A stretch of DNA of 64,000 nt from Candidatus Poribacteria bacterium (GCA_022821965.1 JAJECN010000015.1:242785-306784), one strand, 5' to 3'; positions 17,879-27,993 are shown, counted from the stretch's first letter. The notes: generated from the sequence alone by a model not told the origin. Numbers and translations: made by a program.

Positions 17879-19046
17879 ACCGCAAGAAACCGCGAAAATC
17901 CTTGTTGTTGATGATGAACCGAGAAATGTCAGAATTCTCCAAATTCAACTCAACGCACGGGGATACACAGTCTATACAGCCGCTGACGGACTTCAAGCAC
18001 TTGAGGTCGTCAAGGAAGAGATGCCGGATCTTATCTTGTTGGACATTAATATGCCAAAAATGGATGGGTTTGAAGTTGTCAAACAGGTCCGAGCGAATGA
18101 AGCAACCGAATTTATCCCGATTGTAATGATAACCGCGCTGCGGGATACACGCGAAAATCGAATCAAGTCTATTGAAGCAGGTGCCGATGACTTTATTGAA
18201 AAGCCTTTCGATAGCTTGGAGGTACTCGCGCGGGTTCGTTCACTCTTACGAATCAAGCACTACCAAGATACCCTCGCAAAATACAACACCCGTTTGCAAG
18301 AAGAACTCCAAATGGCACGCAGCATTCAGGAGATCCTGATCCCTCAGGATGGCGTGCAGGAATTATCAGGGTTTCGTGTCGCTTCCCACTGTTGTCCTGA
18401 AATGGCAGTTGGCGGCGATTTTTTTGATGTCTGGGAAATTGCCCCGAACCGACTGGGTGTTTTTATCTCTGATGTTATGGGGCACGGTGTTTCAGCTGCT
18501 TTCGTAACGGTTTTCATTAAAACAATTTTGGCGGAATTTCAACAACAAATTGAGAATAATCCAGGACACCTGCTTGAAATACTGAATACTCGTTTTAACG
18601 ATCTTATTAGTTCAAGGCTTTTTATGTTTGCTACCGCCTTTTGCGGTATCATTGACCTCGATAAAGGCGAATTCGTCTGTGCAAATGCCGGACATTCATT
18701 TCCATTCTTGTACAATGCACAGGAAAAAACATACCATCTTGTCGGTGACAAAAATACAGGAAACGGGCTGGGCATTTGGCGAGATTCGGTGTATGAAACA
18801 ACGCATTATCCATTTGACCAGTTAAGCAAAATATTTCTCTATACCGACGGTGTTTACGAAGCCAAAAATCCGAAAGGTGAGGAATTTACTATAGATCGAC
18901 TTCGACGATTGGTAGACACGTGGACGGATCAATCCGTAGCGGAACTCGTCACTAGCGTCTCTGAGGCTGTTGATACCTTCACCGATAACTGCCCAAAAGA
19001 TGACGACCTAACGCTTATTGCTATTGAAGTTTCAGGGGAAGATTAA
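17856..19046 (+). CDS. response regulator with PP2C-type (RsbU/SpoIIE) phosphatase domain
   Basis: The 396-residue protein joins a receiver domain (LVVDDEPRN; Asp in LILLDINMPKMDGFE; FIEKPFD) through a helical linker to a PPM/SpoIIE phosphatase. The phosphatase shows ARSIQEILIP, the metal-binding GGDFFDVWE, ISDVMGHGVSAAF and LYTDGVYEAKN. In partner switching such proteins dephosphorylate STAS anti-anti-sigma factors and so release sigma factors. It overlaps the CheY gene start-to-stop and converges with the RsbW-like gene, overlapping its stop by 4 bp. Confidence 0.93.
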   Translation: MNTEATPEPQETAKILVVDDEPRNVRILQIQLNARGYTVYTAADGLQALEVVKEEMPDLILLDINMPKMDGFEVVKQVRANEATEFIPIVMITALRDTRENRIKSIEAGADDFIEKPFDSLEVLARVRSLLRIKHYQDTLAKYNTRLQEELQMARSIQEILIPQDGVQELSGFRVASHCCPEMAVGGDFFDVWEIAPNRLGVFISDVMGHGVSAAFVTVFIKTILAEFQQQIENNPGHLLEILNTRFNDLISSRLFMFATAFCGIIDLDKGEFVCANAGHSFPFLYNAQEKTYHLVGDKNTGNGLGIWRDSVYETTHYPFDQLSKIFLYTDGVYEAKNPKGEEFTIDRLRRLVDTWTDQSVAELVTSVSEAVDTFTDNCPKDDDLTLIAIEVSGED

Positions 19047-19498
19047 ATTCTAATATCGCTCGGTTTCGGAAAGCGAAAAACAACTCGCACATCTGTCCCA
19101 CCTGCCGCGTTTGGTTGCATTTCATGCGTATCCGAGAGAGATTTCACGATAAAGATACCGTGTCCCCTCTCATTGCTTGGGGAACGGTTCGTTTCAATCT
19201 CTGAAAGTCTTTCATCTGTCAGCCAACTCTTTTCCCCTGCCTGCTGTGTACCGGTATCCTGTACTAAAATTTCAAGCGCGTGTGTATCAATACCGATATG
19301 CAATTTAACGCTATCTGTAGGATCCACCGAACCGTGATGGACTGCGTTGCTACAGATTTCATCAAGCACAAGTTGAATATCTGCCACACGTTTCCGTGAA
19401 AATCCGAGACTGCGCGCGAGATTACCAACAAATGCTCGAACAGGTTCTATGTAAAAGACAGCACTCGGAATCTGAAGTTGAATATCTGCTTGCGCCAT
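19043..19498 (-). CDS. anti-sigma regulatory factor, RsbW-like serine kinase
   Basis: The 151-residue protein has a single HATPase_c fold of the RsbW/SpoIIAB type. The N-box is visible as LVLDEICSNAVHHG and the ATP lid/G2 box as ERGHGIFIVKSLSD. Such proteins bind a sigma factor or phosphorylate the Ser of a STAS partner. It lies 19 bp after the STAS gene at 19518-19862 on the minus strand, the usual antagonist/kinase pair. The phosphatase needed to reverse its action is encoded on the opposite strand next door. Confidence 0.9.
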   Translation of the reverse strand: MAQADIQLQIPSAVFYIEPVRAFVGNLARSLGFSRKRVADIQLVLDEICSNAVHHGSVDPTDSVKLHIGIDTHALEILVQDTGTQQAGEKSWLTDERLSEIETNRSPSNERGHGIFIVKSLSDTHEMQPNAAGGTDVRVVFRFPKPSDIRI

Positions 19499-19517
19499 GT
19501 GTTAAAATCTGTTTTGT

Positions 19518-19862
19518 TTAAAATGCAGCGAGGGCACTGTTTTCTGACTCATAGATTTCAACGACACTGGATGCCCCGATAAGATTGAAGGTACGCGTCA
19601 AGTTGTCCGCAAGCGCGCAAATCTTAAGGTCACCACCGCTTTGGCGAAGTCGTTTGGCAACACCCACCAACGCACCTACAGCCGTACTGTTGATATGACT
19701 CACCTGACTCAGGTTGACAACAACTTTCTCGACTTTCTCTGCTAAGAGCCCCTCAAGCACCTTCCGTAAATCAGATGCTGCGTAACTACTCAAGTCTGTT
19801 TTTATTTCAATTATTTTAATACCGGATTCTTCCCGGAGGTTCATTAATTTTGTTGAATCCAT
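19518..19862 (-). CDS. STAS-domain anti-anti-sigma factor
   Basis: A 114-residue STAS protein with the Ser-containing motif HINSTAVGALVGVAKRL. It pairs with the RsbW-like gene 19 bp downstream. AGAGGTG precedes the ATG at 19862; an upstream GTG (19871) would add three residues. It is clearly different from the two plus-strand STAS genes, lacking the IKNL/IFEHF ending, so it likely serves its own kinase. Confidence 0.9.
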   Translation of the reverse strand: MDSTKLMNLREESGIKIIEIKTDLSSYAASDLRKVLEGLLAEKVEKVVVNLSQVSHINSTAVGALVGVAKRLRQSGGDLKICALADNLTRTFNLIGASSVVEIYESENSALAAF

Positions 19863-20039
19863 ACAAAGCACCTCTTAAAAATTAAAACGAGTTACGACTT
19901 TAGGAACCATTTTTAAATTCTATCTTAAGTGAACAAAAAAATCAAACAAAATTCTGCACCTGAATCGCAAATTATATGCGAGGTTTTCCAAAACAGAGTA
20001 TTCTTTTAAAACTCAAATCGCACGAATAAAAAATTGTTG

Positions 20040-20069
20040 TTGCTTTTCTTTATATATTTGTGATATACT
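20040..20069 (+). promoter_or_regulatory. probable rpsA promoter
   Basis: TTGCTT at 20040-20045 and TATACT at 20064-20069 are 18 bp apart, about 100 bp ahead of the rpsA ATG. The AT-rich gap between the divergent STAS gene and rpsA (19863-20168) holds no other gene. Confidence 0.5.
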
Positions 20070-20168
20070 ATTAGGTAACCGATTTGAAAGTGCTAAAAGC
20101 ACTTTGAATATAAGGAGGAACTGGCGGATTAACGCCGTTGTGCGTTTTTAAATGGACCAGGTATCTTA

Positions 20169-22505
20169 ATGAACAACGAACAGGCAAATACAAATGTGTC
20201 CACTGTTAATGTGGAAGAAGAAAAACAGTCAACTGAAGGCTCAGTTGAAGTGAATCAGGAAGTAGCGAGCGAGACAGAGGCAGAGGTAACTTCGGCAACC
20301 GACGCAGACGTTGAAGAGCATGAAGAAGTCACAGACAGCGAGATGGAAGGCACCGCTGATGACACCGATTCTGAAGATGCAACGCTTACCAATGAAAATG
20401 CCTCCGAGGCGGCGATAGAAGTTGCTGATACAGACACTGATTCTGAGCAAGCCGACCAAACTGCATCAGAAGAAACGGTAGAAATAACTGATAGCGAGGC
20501 TGATGAAGATGAAGCAGCAGCGCCGACGGATGAAACCATTTCTGAGGAAGCAGCGGCAGCACCGGAAGAACCACCGGAGCCAATGAGCCCGGAATCCCTT
20601 GAAGAAGCGTATGATAATTCGATCAAAGCATTTACGGATGGCGAAATTGTTAAAGGGGTCGTCGTAGATGTCAACCGTGATGAAGTCATGATCGATATCG
20701 GCTTTAAGTCGGAAGGCTATATCCCGGCATCAGAGTTTGACGTTGGACAAGATGATTTACCTGCTGTACAGGCAGGCGATGAAATTGATGTCTATATCGT
20801 CCGGCGTGAGGATTCAGAAGGGCAAATAGTCCTTTCGAAGAAGATTGCCGATCAGACACTTATTTGGGATGAGATAGCGACTGCGCATGAGAGCGGTACA
20901 CCTGTGAAGGGGCGTATCACCGAGCGGATTAAAGGCGGATTAAGGGTAAACGTCGGTTCACTGCGAGGCTTTTTACCGGCTTCACAAGTTGAGTTGCGTC
21001 CCATTCAGAACCTTGAGCAGTATGTGGGACAGACGCTTGACATGAAGGTTATCAGCCTCAGCAAGCGGCGGCATAACATCGTCTTATCGCGGCGTGCATG
21101 GTTGGAAACCGAACTTCTCCAAAAGCGCTCAGAGGTACTCAATACACTTGAAGTCGATCAACTCATAACCGGGGTAGTGAAAAATATTACTGCTTTTGGT
21201 GCTTTTGTTGACCTCGGTGGTGTTGATGGGTTACTTCATAAGACGGATATGGCATGGAAGCGGATCCATCATCCATCTGATGTCGTCTCCGTCGGCGAAG
21301 AAATTGAAGTCCAAGTTATCGGCATCAACCAAGAAAACGAGAAAATCTCTCTCGGCTTGAAACAGAAGACACCGGATCCATGGGCGGACATTGAAGGGAA
21401 ATATCCTGTCGGTGCCACGGTCCGAGGTGTTGTTGTCAATATCGTCAACTATGGGGCGTTCTTACAACTCGAAGAGGGCGTTGAAGGCTTGATTCATGTC
21501 TCTGAGATGGCGTGGACTCGCCGTAACGTCGCACCGTCGCGAATCGTCAATAAGGGTGATGAGATTGAAGCTGTTGTGCTTGAAATCTCAAGAGAAGACA
21601 AACGGATTTCGCTCGGACTGAAGCAGCTGCAACAAAATCCTTGGGAACTCTTGGCGGAAAGATCACCTGTCGGTAGCAAGATCATTGGACGTATCCGAAA
21701 CTTAACGAGTTTTGGCGCGTTTGTTGAAATCGAACCGGGGATTGACGGTTTAATTCATACCTCAGATCTCTCGTGGACCAAACGGGGGACTGCAGCCAAC
21801 GAGGCACTTAAGGAAGGCAGCGAGATTGAAGTCGTCGTGCTCCAGATTGATGCCTCTGAACGTCGAGTCTCATTGGGGCTTAAGCAGACACAACCTGACC
21901 CCTGGGCAGAAGTCCCCGAAAAGTACAAGGTTGGTTCTGTCGTTCGAGGCACAGTTGTCAATCTCACCAGTTTTGGAGCGTTCACCAAACTTGAGGAAGG
22001 CATTGAAGGCTTAATCCACATTTCTGAACTTGCAGACCGGCGAATCGAAAAGCCGGAGGAAATCGTCTCTGTAGGCGACGAGTTAGACTTAAAAGTGATT
22101 AACTTGTCTCCAAAAGATCGACGGATCGGACTGAGCTTGAAAGCACTCCTTGCCGAACAGGAACGCGCCGCGACACCTGAAGAGGAGCGGCCAGCAAGAA
22201 CGCGAACCGAACGGCCATCTCGTCCACGACGGGAACGCGAACCACGACGGCAAGCACCCGCACATGAAGAGACTGTCACTACATTGGGAGCTTTGCTCAA
22301 AGAGGAAATGGGTAAGTCGAACGCGGAGACCGCCGAGAACGTTGAGAGTGTAGAAAACTCTGAGAGCGTCGAAAATGTGGAGACTTCTGAGAGGGTCGAA
22401 AGTGCAGAAAGCTCTGCGAATGTTGAGAGGGCAGAGACTTCCGAAAACGTTGAGGATACAGAAAATTCCGAAAACGCTGAGAGTGTAGAGAACTCTGAAC
22501 AATAA
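20169..22505 (+). CDS. rpsA: 30S ribosomal protein S1 with long acidic N-terminus and repetitive C-tail
   Basis: The 778-residue protein has six S1 (OB-fold) domains between about residues 155 and 670; the last four show the repeated FGAF/YGAF...GLIH...SE pattern. S1 binds mRNA on the 30S subunit. About 140 N-terminal residues are extremely acidic (Glu/Asp/Thr/Ser/Ala), and the last 60 are a degenerate ENVE/SVENSE repeat. Before that tail is an Arg-rich stretch. Ordinary S1 is 400-570 residues, so both ends are unusual. No strong Shine-Dalgarno site is close to the ATG, which is common for rpsA. Confidence 0.92.
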   Translation: MNNEQANTNVSTVNVEEEKQSTEGSVEVNQEVASETEAEVTSATDADVEEHEEVTDSEMEGTADDTDSEDATLTNENASEAAIEVADTDTDSEQADQTASEETVEITDSEADEDEAAAPTDETISEEAAAAPEEPPEPMSPESLEEAYDNSIKAFTDGEIVKGVVVDVNRDEVMIDIGFKSEGYIPASEFDVGQDDLPAVQAGDEIDVYIVRREDSEGQIVLSKKIADQTLIWDEIATAHESGTPVKGRITERIKGGLRVNVGSLRGFLPASQVELRPIQNLEQYVGQTLDMKVISLSKRRHNIVLSRRAWLETELLQKRSEVLNTLEVDQLITGVVKNITAFGAFVDLGGVDGLLHKTDMAWKRIHHPSDVVSVGEEIEVQVIGINQENEKISLGLKQKTPDPWADIEGKYPVGATVRGVVVNIVNYGAFLQLEEGVEGLIHVSEMAWTRRNVAPSRIVNKGDEIEAVVLEISREDKRISLGLKQLQQNPWELLAERSPVGSKIIGRIRNLTSFGAFVEIEPGIDGLIHTSDLSWTKRGTAANEALKEGSEIEVVVLQIDASERRVSLGLKQTQPDPWAEVPEKYKVGSVVRGTVVNLTSFGAFTKLEEGIEGLIHISELADRRIEKPEEIVSVGDELDLKVINLSPKDRRIGLSLKALLAEQERAATPEEERPARTRTERPSRPRREREPRRQAPAHEETVTTLGALLKEEMGKSNAETAENVESVENSESVENVETSERVESAESSANVERAETSENVEDTENSENAESVENSEQ

Positions 22506-22608
22506 TGTTTCTTGTATCTTCGTTCCAGATCAGCTCTAAACTTTCGGAACAGAGGCAGAGATACAAAACGAAAACCTCGCCACAAGGTGTGTCTACGTTT
22601 GAGATGTA

Positions 22609-22636
22609 GGGGCGCGTTTTTGCGCGCCCGTTTTCG
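22609..22636 (+). terminator. GC-rich hairpin after rpsA
   Basis: The arm GGGCGCG (22610-22616) pairs with CGCGCCC (22623-22629), followed by GTTTTC. It lies about 100 bp after the rpsA stop. It could be a terminator or another member of the GTAGGGGCG repeat seen near 11306. Confidence 0.5.
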
Positions 22637-22743
22637 TTATCTCATATATCTGGGTGGGTGGCATGTTCATCCACTCTCTTTTTCATGGAAACCTTGATTT
22701 ACAAACAGAATAAAAATAGATACGTAGACTGGGAGACGCTGAA

Positions 22744-23868
22744 TTGAGCAAAAATTTTTTGTTTACGTCCGAATCTGTCACTGAAGGGCATCCAGACAAA
22801 ATCGCAGACCAGATATCCGACGCGGTGCTTGATACCATATTCAGAACCGACCCAATGGGTAGGGTCGCTTGTGAAACATTGGTCACAACTGGACTTGCTA
22901 TCATTACCGGTGAAATCACAACGACTGCAAATTACGACGCACAACAAATCGCACGAAAGGTAATAGCCGATATCGGCTACACCGATATTGAATACGGCTT
23001 TGATGCTGAACGCAGTGCTGTACTGAGTGTTATTGATAAGCAGTCACCTGATATTGCAATGGGTGTAAACCCCGGAGGCGCGGGCGACCAAGGATTAATG
23101 TTTGGATACGCATGCACTGAAACGCCAGAATTGATGCCACTACCGATTACCCTCGCCCATCAACTAACACGGCGTTTAGCAAAAGTTCGCAAAGATCATA
23201 CCCTCCCCTTTATCCGACCGGATGGAAAGTCTCAGGTAACCGTTGAATATGTTGACAGTAAACCCAAGGCTGTCACCACAGTTGTTATTGCCTCACAACA
23301 CGACCCTGATGTTGCGGATACCGAACTGCGCGAAGCAATTATTGAAGAGGTTATCAAAAAGATTATTCCCGAAGATCTCCAAAGTCCAGACATTAAATAT
23401 CACATTAATCCAACTGGACGTTTTGTGACCGGTGGACCCCAAGGTGATGCCGGGTTAACGGGACGAAAAATTATTGTCGATACTTATGGTGGGATGGGAC
23501 GGCACGGCGGAGGCGCGCTTTCTGGGAAAGATCCAACCAAAGTAGACCGAAGTGCAACTTATGCTGCACGACACGTTGCTAAAAACCTCGTTGCCGCCGG
23601 ACTCGCGGAACGGTGTGAAATTCAAATCTCCTATGCAATCGGTAGAAAAGATCCCATCTCTGTTATGGTAGATACGTTTGGCACTGGCGATGACGAAGCA
23701 CTCACCGAACTTGTTAACACACACTTTGATTTAACACCCGCGGGTATTATAGAACGCCTCGAACTACGTCAACCTATCTATCAGAATACTGCCGCGTATG
23801 GACATTTTGGGCGCGAGGAACCCGGTTTCACGTGGGAAGAAACCGATTACGTCGAAAAACTCCGGTAG
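22744..23868 (+). CDS. metK: S-adenosylmethionine synthase
   Basis: The 374-residue protein makes SAM from methionine and ATP. Signatures are [20 protein letters not shown] at the N-terminus, the [12 protein letters not shown] hexapeptide region and [16 protein letters not shown]. It starts with TTG at 22744 behind a GGGAGA ribosome site. It is followed after 41 bp by ahcY, a logical SAM-cycle pair. I looked for a SAM or SAH riboswitch in the leader and between the genes and saw no match to the known cores. Confidence 0.96.
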   Translation: MSKNFLFTSESVTEGHPDKIADQISDAVLDTIFRTDPMGRVACETLVTTGLAIITGEITTTANYDAQQIARKVIADIGYTDIEYGFDAERSAVLSVIDKQSPDIAMGVNPGGAGDQGLMFGYACTETPELMPLPITLAHQLTRRLAKVRKDHTLPFIRPDGKSQVTVEYVDSKPKAVTTVVIASQHDPDVADTELREAIIEEVIKKIIPEDLQSPDIKYHINPTGRFVTGGPQGDAGLTGRKIIVDTYGGMGRHGGGALSGKDPTKVDRSATYAARHVAKNLVAAGLAERCEIQISYAIGRKDPISVMVDTFGTGDDEALTELVNTHFDLTPAGIIERLELRQPIYQNTAAYGHFGREEPGFTWEETDYVEKLR

Positions 23869-23909
23869 GTTGAAAAAACTGAAAACACCAGTGAATAAAA
23901 AGGAAATTG

Positions 23910-25172
23910 ATGAACTACGACATTAAAACAACAGAACTCGCATCGGATGGTAAACAACGGATTGACTGGGCAAACCGATTTATGCCCGTTTTAGATTCTA
24001 TCCGCGTACGGTTTCAAGAAGAACGTCCATTGGATGGGTTAAAGGTAGCCGCATGTCTGCATGTCACGACTGAAACCGCAAACTTGATGAAAACACTAAA
24101 GGCAGGTGGCGCGGAAGCCGTTGTCTGTGCGTCAAACCCGCTCAGCACACAGGATGATGTTGCAGCGTCTCTCGTCGTTGACGAGGAGATCGGTGTCTTC
24201 GCGATTAACGGAGAAGATACAGAAACCTATTATAACCATATTGATGCCGCACTCGATTTACAACCTGCTATTACTATGGATGACGGTGCCGACCTCGTCT
24301 CAAGACTCCATTCTGAAGAGACAAACCCAGCTTTAGTTGAACAAGTCGTGGCAGGAACGGAAGAAACAACCACTGGGGTCATCCGACTCAAGAGTATGGC
24401 AAAAGAAGGCGTACTGAAGTATCCGATTATCGCTGTGAACGACGCACGGACGAAGCATTTTTTTGACAACCGGTACGGAACCGGACAAAGCACACTGGAC
24501 GGTATTATCAGAGCGACGAATCTACTCATCGCAGGAACAACGGTTGTCGTCGCGGGTTATGGATGGTGTGGTAGAGGTGTTGCTAACCGCGCACGCGGTT
24601 TAGGGGCGAACGTTATTGTCACCGAGGTCACCGCCTTAAAAGCGTTGGAAGCTGTAATGGACGGATTTCGAGTCATGCCCATGCAGAAGGCAGCGCAGGA
24701 AGCCGATCTATTTGTGACGCTCACCGGAGATATTCATGTTCTACGTCAGGAGCATTTTGAAGTGATGAAGGACGGCGCGATTATTGCGAATTCCGGTCAT
24801 TTCAACGTTGAAATTGATATTCCCGCGCTTGAGAAATTGAGCGTCGATAAAGGGAGTGCGCGTCCCTACGTAGACGTATACACTCTTGAAGACGGTAGGA
24901 AACTCTATCTTGTCGGTGAAGGCAGATTGGTAAACCTTGCCGCTGCTGAAGGTCATCCAGCGAGTGTTATGGATATGAGTTTTGCGAACCAAGCACTCTC
25001 TCTTGAATACATTGCTAAAAATCATGATCAATTTGAGAATCGCGTGTACGATGTTCCCGAATCCATTGATGAGACCGTAGCACAACTTAAGTTGGAAGCA
25101 TTCGGTGTTGAGATTGACACGCTCACAGCAGAGCAGGAGAAGTATCTCAACTCGTGGGAGATGGGAACCTAA
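23910..25172 (+). CDS. ahcY: adenosylhomocysteinase
   Basis: The 420-residue enzyme hydrolyses S-adenosylhomocysteine to adenosine and homocysteine. Seen are [20 protein letters not shown], the substrate region [22 protein letters not shown], and the NAD-binding [24 protein letters not shown] precedes the ATG at 23910 (an in-frame TTG lies one codon before). It forms a SAM-recycling operon with metK. Adenosine made here may be the substrate of the PfkB kinase at 25556. Confidence 0.96.
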   Translation: MNYDIKTTELASDGKQRIDWANRFMPVLDSIRVRFQEERPLDGLKVAACLHVTTETANLMKTLKAGGAEAVVCASNPLSTQDDVAASLVVDEEIGVFAINGEDTETYYNHIDAALDLQPAITMDDGADLVSRLHSEETNPALVEQVVAGTEETTTGVIRLKSMAKEGVLKYPIIAVNDARTKHFFDNRYGTGQSTLDGIIRATNLLIAGTTVVVAGYGWCGRGVANRARGLGANVIVTEVTALKALEAVMDGFRVMPMQKAAQEADLFVTLTGDIHVLRQEHFEVMKDGAIIANSGHFNVEIDIPALEKLSVDKGSARPYVDVYTLEDGRKLYLVGEGRLVNLAAAEGHPASVMDMSFANQALSLEYIAKNHDQFENRVYDVPESIDETVAQLKLEAFGVEIDTLTAEQEKYLNSWEMGT

Positions 25173-25236
25173 CACCATTCTTCTTTCAATTATCCGATAT
25201 ATCCTCTTCGATATCATCCCTTTGTGAGGGAATTTT

Positions 25237-25455
25237 ATGAAGAAATCAGAGATTGTAGAAGGTGTGATATTACTCTTGTCAGCGGTGCTATTGTTAGTAA
25301 TCATGGTACCTTCTGACGTGATACAACTCCCGCCGACGTTGGTAAAAGGACTGAGTTATTTATTAGTTATTGTACTCGGTGTAATTTTCGCTCGCCGATT
25401 GCGACGGGTTATCCGCGCGTTTCGTGAAAATAAAAATAGACCCGGTCCTTTTTGA
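25237..25455 (+). CDS. small membrane protein, unknown function
   Basis: This 72-residue protein has two hydrophobic segments: VILLLSAVLLLVIMVP near residue 12, and a second around LSYLLVIVLGVIFA. It ends in a basic tail rich in Arg and Lys. GAGGGA precedes the ATG. It lies in the metK-ahcY-PfkB run, 64 bp after ahcY. I do not recognise a family. Confidence 0.6.
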   Translation: MKKSEIVEGVILLLSAVLLLVIMVPSDVIQLPPTLVKGLSYLLVIVLGVIFARRLRRVIRAFRENKNRPGPF

Positions 25456-25475
25456 TTTCGCGCCTTTCCTTCGCT

Positions 25476-25496
25476 GGCGAGGATTGTATCCTCGCC
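25476..25496. repeat. palindromic repeat, family A copy 2
   Basis: A 9-bp perfect inverted repeat with a TGT loop, GGCGAGGAT and its complement, preceded by TTCGCT as in copy 1. The arm carries a compensated base change (T to A with its partner A to T), showing that pairing is conserved. Confidence 0.75.
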
Positions 25497-25555
25497 TCCC
25501 CGCAAAAAGTTAGCGCACTTACAAAGTACTTCATAGAAGGAGATAAGATTTTAGA

Positions 25556-26461
25556 ATGGGAGTTTTGGTCGTCGGCACGGTGACTTTAGATACAGTAGAA
25601 ACGCCAAGCGAACGGGTTGAAGACGTGCTTGGTGGTTCTGGAGTCTATGCTGCTGTCGCCGCGAGTTTTTTTAACGGGACTGTCCAACTAATTGGCGTTA
25701 TTGGTGCCGATTTTCCCCAGACCTACACGGATTTCCTTGAAACCCAAGGCATTGATCTCCAAGGTCTAAAGCGGGTTGATAACGGCAAATCATTCCGATG
25801 GGGTGGTCGTTATGCCGAAGACTTTAACGTGCGAGATACACTTTTTACAGAATTAAATGTCGTTGCCGATTTCCAACCTGTTTTGCCTGAGACTTACAAA
25901 GAGACACCCTATCTTTTTTTGGCAAATAACGCACCAGCATTACAGTTGAGCATCATTGAACAAGCGACACATCCAAAACTTATTGTTTGTGATACGATGG
26001 ACTTTTGGATTAACGAGGAACGAGAGGCATTAGAAGCACTCTTAGCACGCGTAGATATTCTCATTTTGAACGATAGCGAGGCACTCCTGTTCACTGGCGA
26101 TTCCAATTTGATGCGGGCAGCACAGGCAATTTTACGCTACGGTCCAAAGCGGGTTATCATTAAAAAAGGGGAACACGGCGCAATCAGCGTCACGGAATCA
26201 TCTTTTTTTAGTGCTCCGGCATACCCACTCACACAAGTAACGGATCCTACGGGCGCGGGTGATAGTTTTGCTGGTGGGATGATGGGATACCTCGCCTCTG
26301 TTGGAGATATATCTGAAGAAACGATACGCAGTGCTATGGTATATGGAGCGGTCGTCGCCTCTTTTAATATTGAAGATTTCAGTATCAATCGACAAAAAGA
26401 TGTGCAATTTTCCGAAATCTCATCCCGTTATCGTGAACTTCAGAAGGCTGTCCGTTTCTAA
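25556..26461 (+). CDS. PfkB-family kinase, possible adenosine/nucleoside kinase
   Basis: The 301-residue ribokinase-fold enzyme has the N-terminal GGSGVYAAVAASFF and the C-terminal PfkB signature DPTGAGDSFAGGMMGYL with the catalytic Asp. The exact substrate is not readable. Its position behind metK and ahcY suggests that it phosphorylates adenosine released by AhcY; that is inference. AAGGAG lies 12 bp upstream of the ATG. Its stop overlaps that of lpdA by 4 bp (convergent). Confidence 0.85.
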   Translation: MGVLVVGTVTLDTVETPSERVEDVLGGSGVYAAVAASFFNGTVQLIGVIGADFPQTYTDFLETQGIDLQGLKRVDNGKSFRWGGRYAEDFNVRDTLFTELNVVADFQPVLPETYKETPYLFLANNAPALQLSIIEQATHPKLIVCDTMDFWINEEREALEALLARVDILILNDSEALLFTGDSNLMRAAQAILRYGPKRVIIKKGEHGAISVTESSFFSAPAYPLTQVTDPTGAGDSFAGGMMGYLASVGDISEETIRSAMVYGAVVASFNIEDFSINRQKDVQFSEISSRYRELQKAVRF

Positions 26462-27846
26462 TGTAAACTGTGAATCGCCCTACCGGACGCTGCTTCAGCA
26501 GACTCCATCACCATTTCTGAAAGAGTCGGATGCGCGTGAACAGTGTGTGCTATATCTTCAGCAGAAGCACCTAAACGCACCGCGATCGCTGCTTCATGAA
26601 TCAGCGTTGAAGCTTGTACGCCGACAATATGGACACCGAGGATATCCCCACTATCCACATCGGAAACAGTTTTAACAAACCCATCCGTTTCACCTAATCC
26701 CAATGCCTTCCCGTTTGCAGCATAAGGGAATCGTCCTATCTTTACCTCGTAGCCCTCATCTGTTGCCTCTTTTTCTGTCATACCGACATGTCCAATTTCC
26801 GGTAAGGTAAAAACACACCACGGAATGACCTGATAATCCATCTCAACGCTGTCACCGAGGCAATTCTGTGCCGCAATCTTTCCCTCTGCTGATGCGACAT
26901 GTGCCAACAGGTACCGACTCGCGACATCTCCAACCGCGTAGATGCCCGGAACATTCGTCTGCATCTGTGCATCCACAACGATTTTTCCACTGTCGGTGTG
27001 AACACCAACCGCTTCCAATCCGATGTTTTCTGTATTGTAGCGTCTCCCAATCGAGACGAGCATCTTTTCTGCCGCAAGTTCTTCACCAGATTCAAGCACT
27101 GCAGTAACACTTGCTTCCGATTTTTTGACGTGAGTAAGTTTCGCCCCGGTGTGGATCGTGATACCTTTTCGCTTCATAAAGAGTTGGATATGGCGAATAA
27201 CCTGGACGTCTTCAGTCGCCAAAATTGTCGGAAGGAGTTCCAGCACGGTCACCTGACATCCGAGGGCACTAAAAATGGAAGCGAACTCACAACCTGAAAC
27301 ACCACCGCCAACAATCAAAAGACTCTCAGGAAGTTCTGTAAGGTTGAGAATCCCTGTCGTTGTCAAGACCTGTTCCTCGTCAATGTCAAAAACTGGTGGC
27401 TCCGCAGGTTCAGACCCCGTAGCAATGATAATATTTTTCGCGTGCAATTGCTCGGTTGTCCCATCAGATTTGCTGACGACAATGCTGTTTCTATCAGTAA
27501 GTGTCGCTGTTCCATTAAAGGTATCAACCCCATTCGCCTTCAGTAGTTGCGCAATACCGCCTGTCAGTTGTTTGATGACAGAGGTTTTGTGGTCTAATAC
27601 CTGCGCGTAGTCAATTGTTGCTTCACCGCTGATATGTATACCGAAGGCAGGTGCTTCCTGAACCTGTGTCGCAAGGTTGGCAACCGCAAAAAGCGTTTTT
27701 GTTGGGATGCACCCGCGATTCAAGCAGGTCCCACCCCACTCCCCTTTTTCTATCAAGCAGACGCTGCCACCGAGTTGTGCTGCTTTAATAGCTGCAACGT
27801 ACCCCCCTGGTCCCCCGCCGATAATTCCGACATCATACATAGACAT
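26458..27846 (-). CDS. lpdA: dihydrolipoyl dehydrogenase
   Basis: The flavoprotein disulfide reductase has the N-terminal FAD motif GIIGGGPGGYVAAIKAAQLG, the redox pair in GGTCLNRGCIPTK, an NAD motif (IVGGGVSGCEFASIF), and the C-terminal catalytic His-Glu region in HAHPTLSEMVMESAE. This is the E3 component of 2-oxo-acid dehydrogenase or glycine-cleavage complexes. I choose the ATG at 27846 (462 residues), with GGGAG six bases before; the frame stays open for 13 more codons. No E1 or E2 genes are nearby. Confidence 0.93.
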   Translation of the reverse strand: MSMYDVGIIGGGPGGYVAAIKAAQLGGSVCLIEKGEWGGTCLNRGCIPTKTLFAVANLATQVQEAPAFGIHISGEATIDYAQVLDHKTSVIKQLTGGIAQLLKANGVDTFNGTATLTDRNSIVVSKSDGTTEQLHAKNIIIATGSEPAEPPVFDIDEEQVLTTTGILNLTELPESLLIVGGGVSGCEFASIFSALGCQVTVLELLPTILATEDVQVIRHIQLFMKRKGITIHTGAKLTHVKKSEASVTAVLESGEELAAEKMLVSIGRRYNTENIGLEAVGVHTDSGKIVVDAQMQTNVPGIYAVGDVASRYLLAHVASAEGKIAAQNCLGDSVEMDYQVIPWCVFTLPEIGHVGMTEKEATDEGYEVKIGRFPYAANGKALGLGETDGFVKTVSDVDSGDILGVHIVGVQASTLIHEAAIAVRLGASAEDIAHTVHAHPTLSEMVMESAEAASGRAIHSLH

Positions 27847-27940
27847 AGCTGCTCCCATTTTGTGAGATAAATTGAATTTTATCATAAAGACTGGAGATTG
27901 TCAAAGAGTGTGTAAAGAGATTCAGTCTTCAGTCAGCGAG

Positions 27941-27993
27941 AAAATAAAAAAGGCGATTGCAATCCGGTATCACTACCGGTATCTACAATCGCC
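27941..27993 (-). terminator. rho-independent terminator of the sigma-factor gene
   Basis: On the minus strand, GGCGATTG pairs with CAATCGCC, with an inner CCGGTA/TACCGG pairing. The hairpin is followed by a run of six T. It sits about 50 bp past the stop of the gene at 28042. Confidence 0.85.

Noticed and set aside
20255-20689. 144-codon antisense frame in the acidic part of rpsA
   Set aside because: A composition artefact of the Glu/Asp-rich code on the other strand.
21755-22585. 276-codon antisense frame across the end of rpsA
   Set aside because: Low-complexity Ser/Phe reading of the ENVE repeat; no domain, no ribosome site.
22506-22743. SAM or SAH riboswitch before metK/ahcY
   Set aside because: I looked for the conserved cores and found none; the only structure is the GC-rich hairpin after rpsA.
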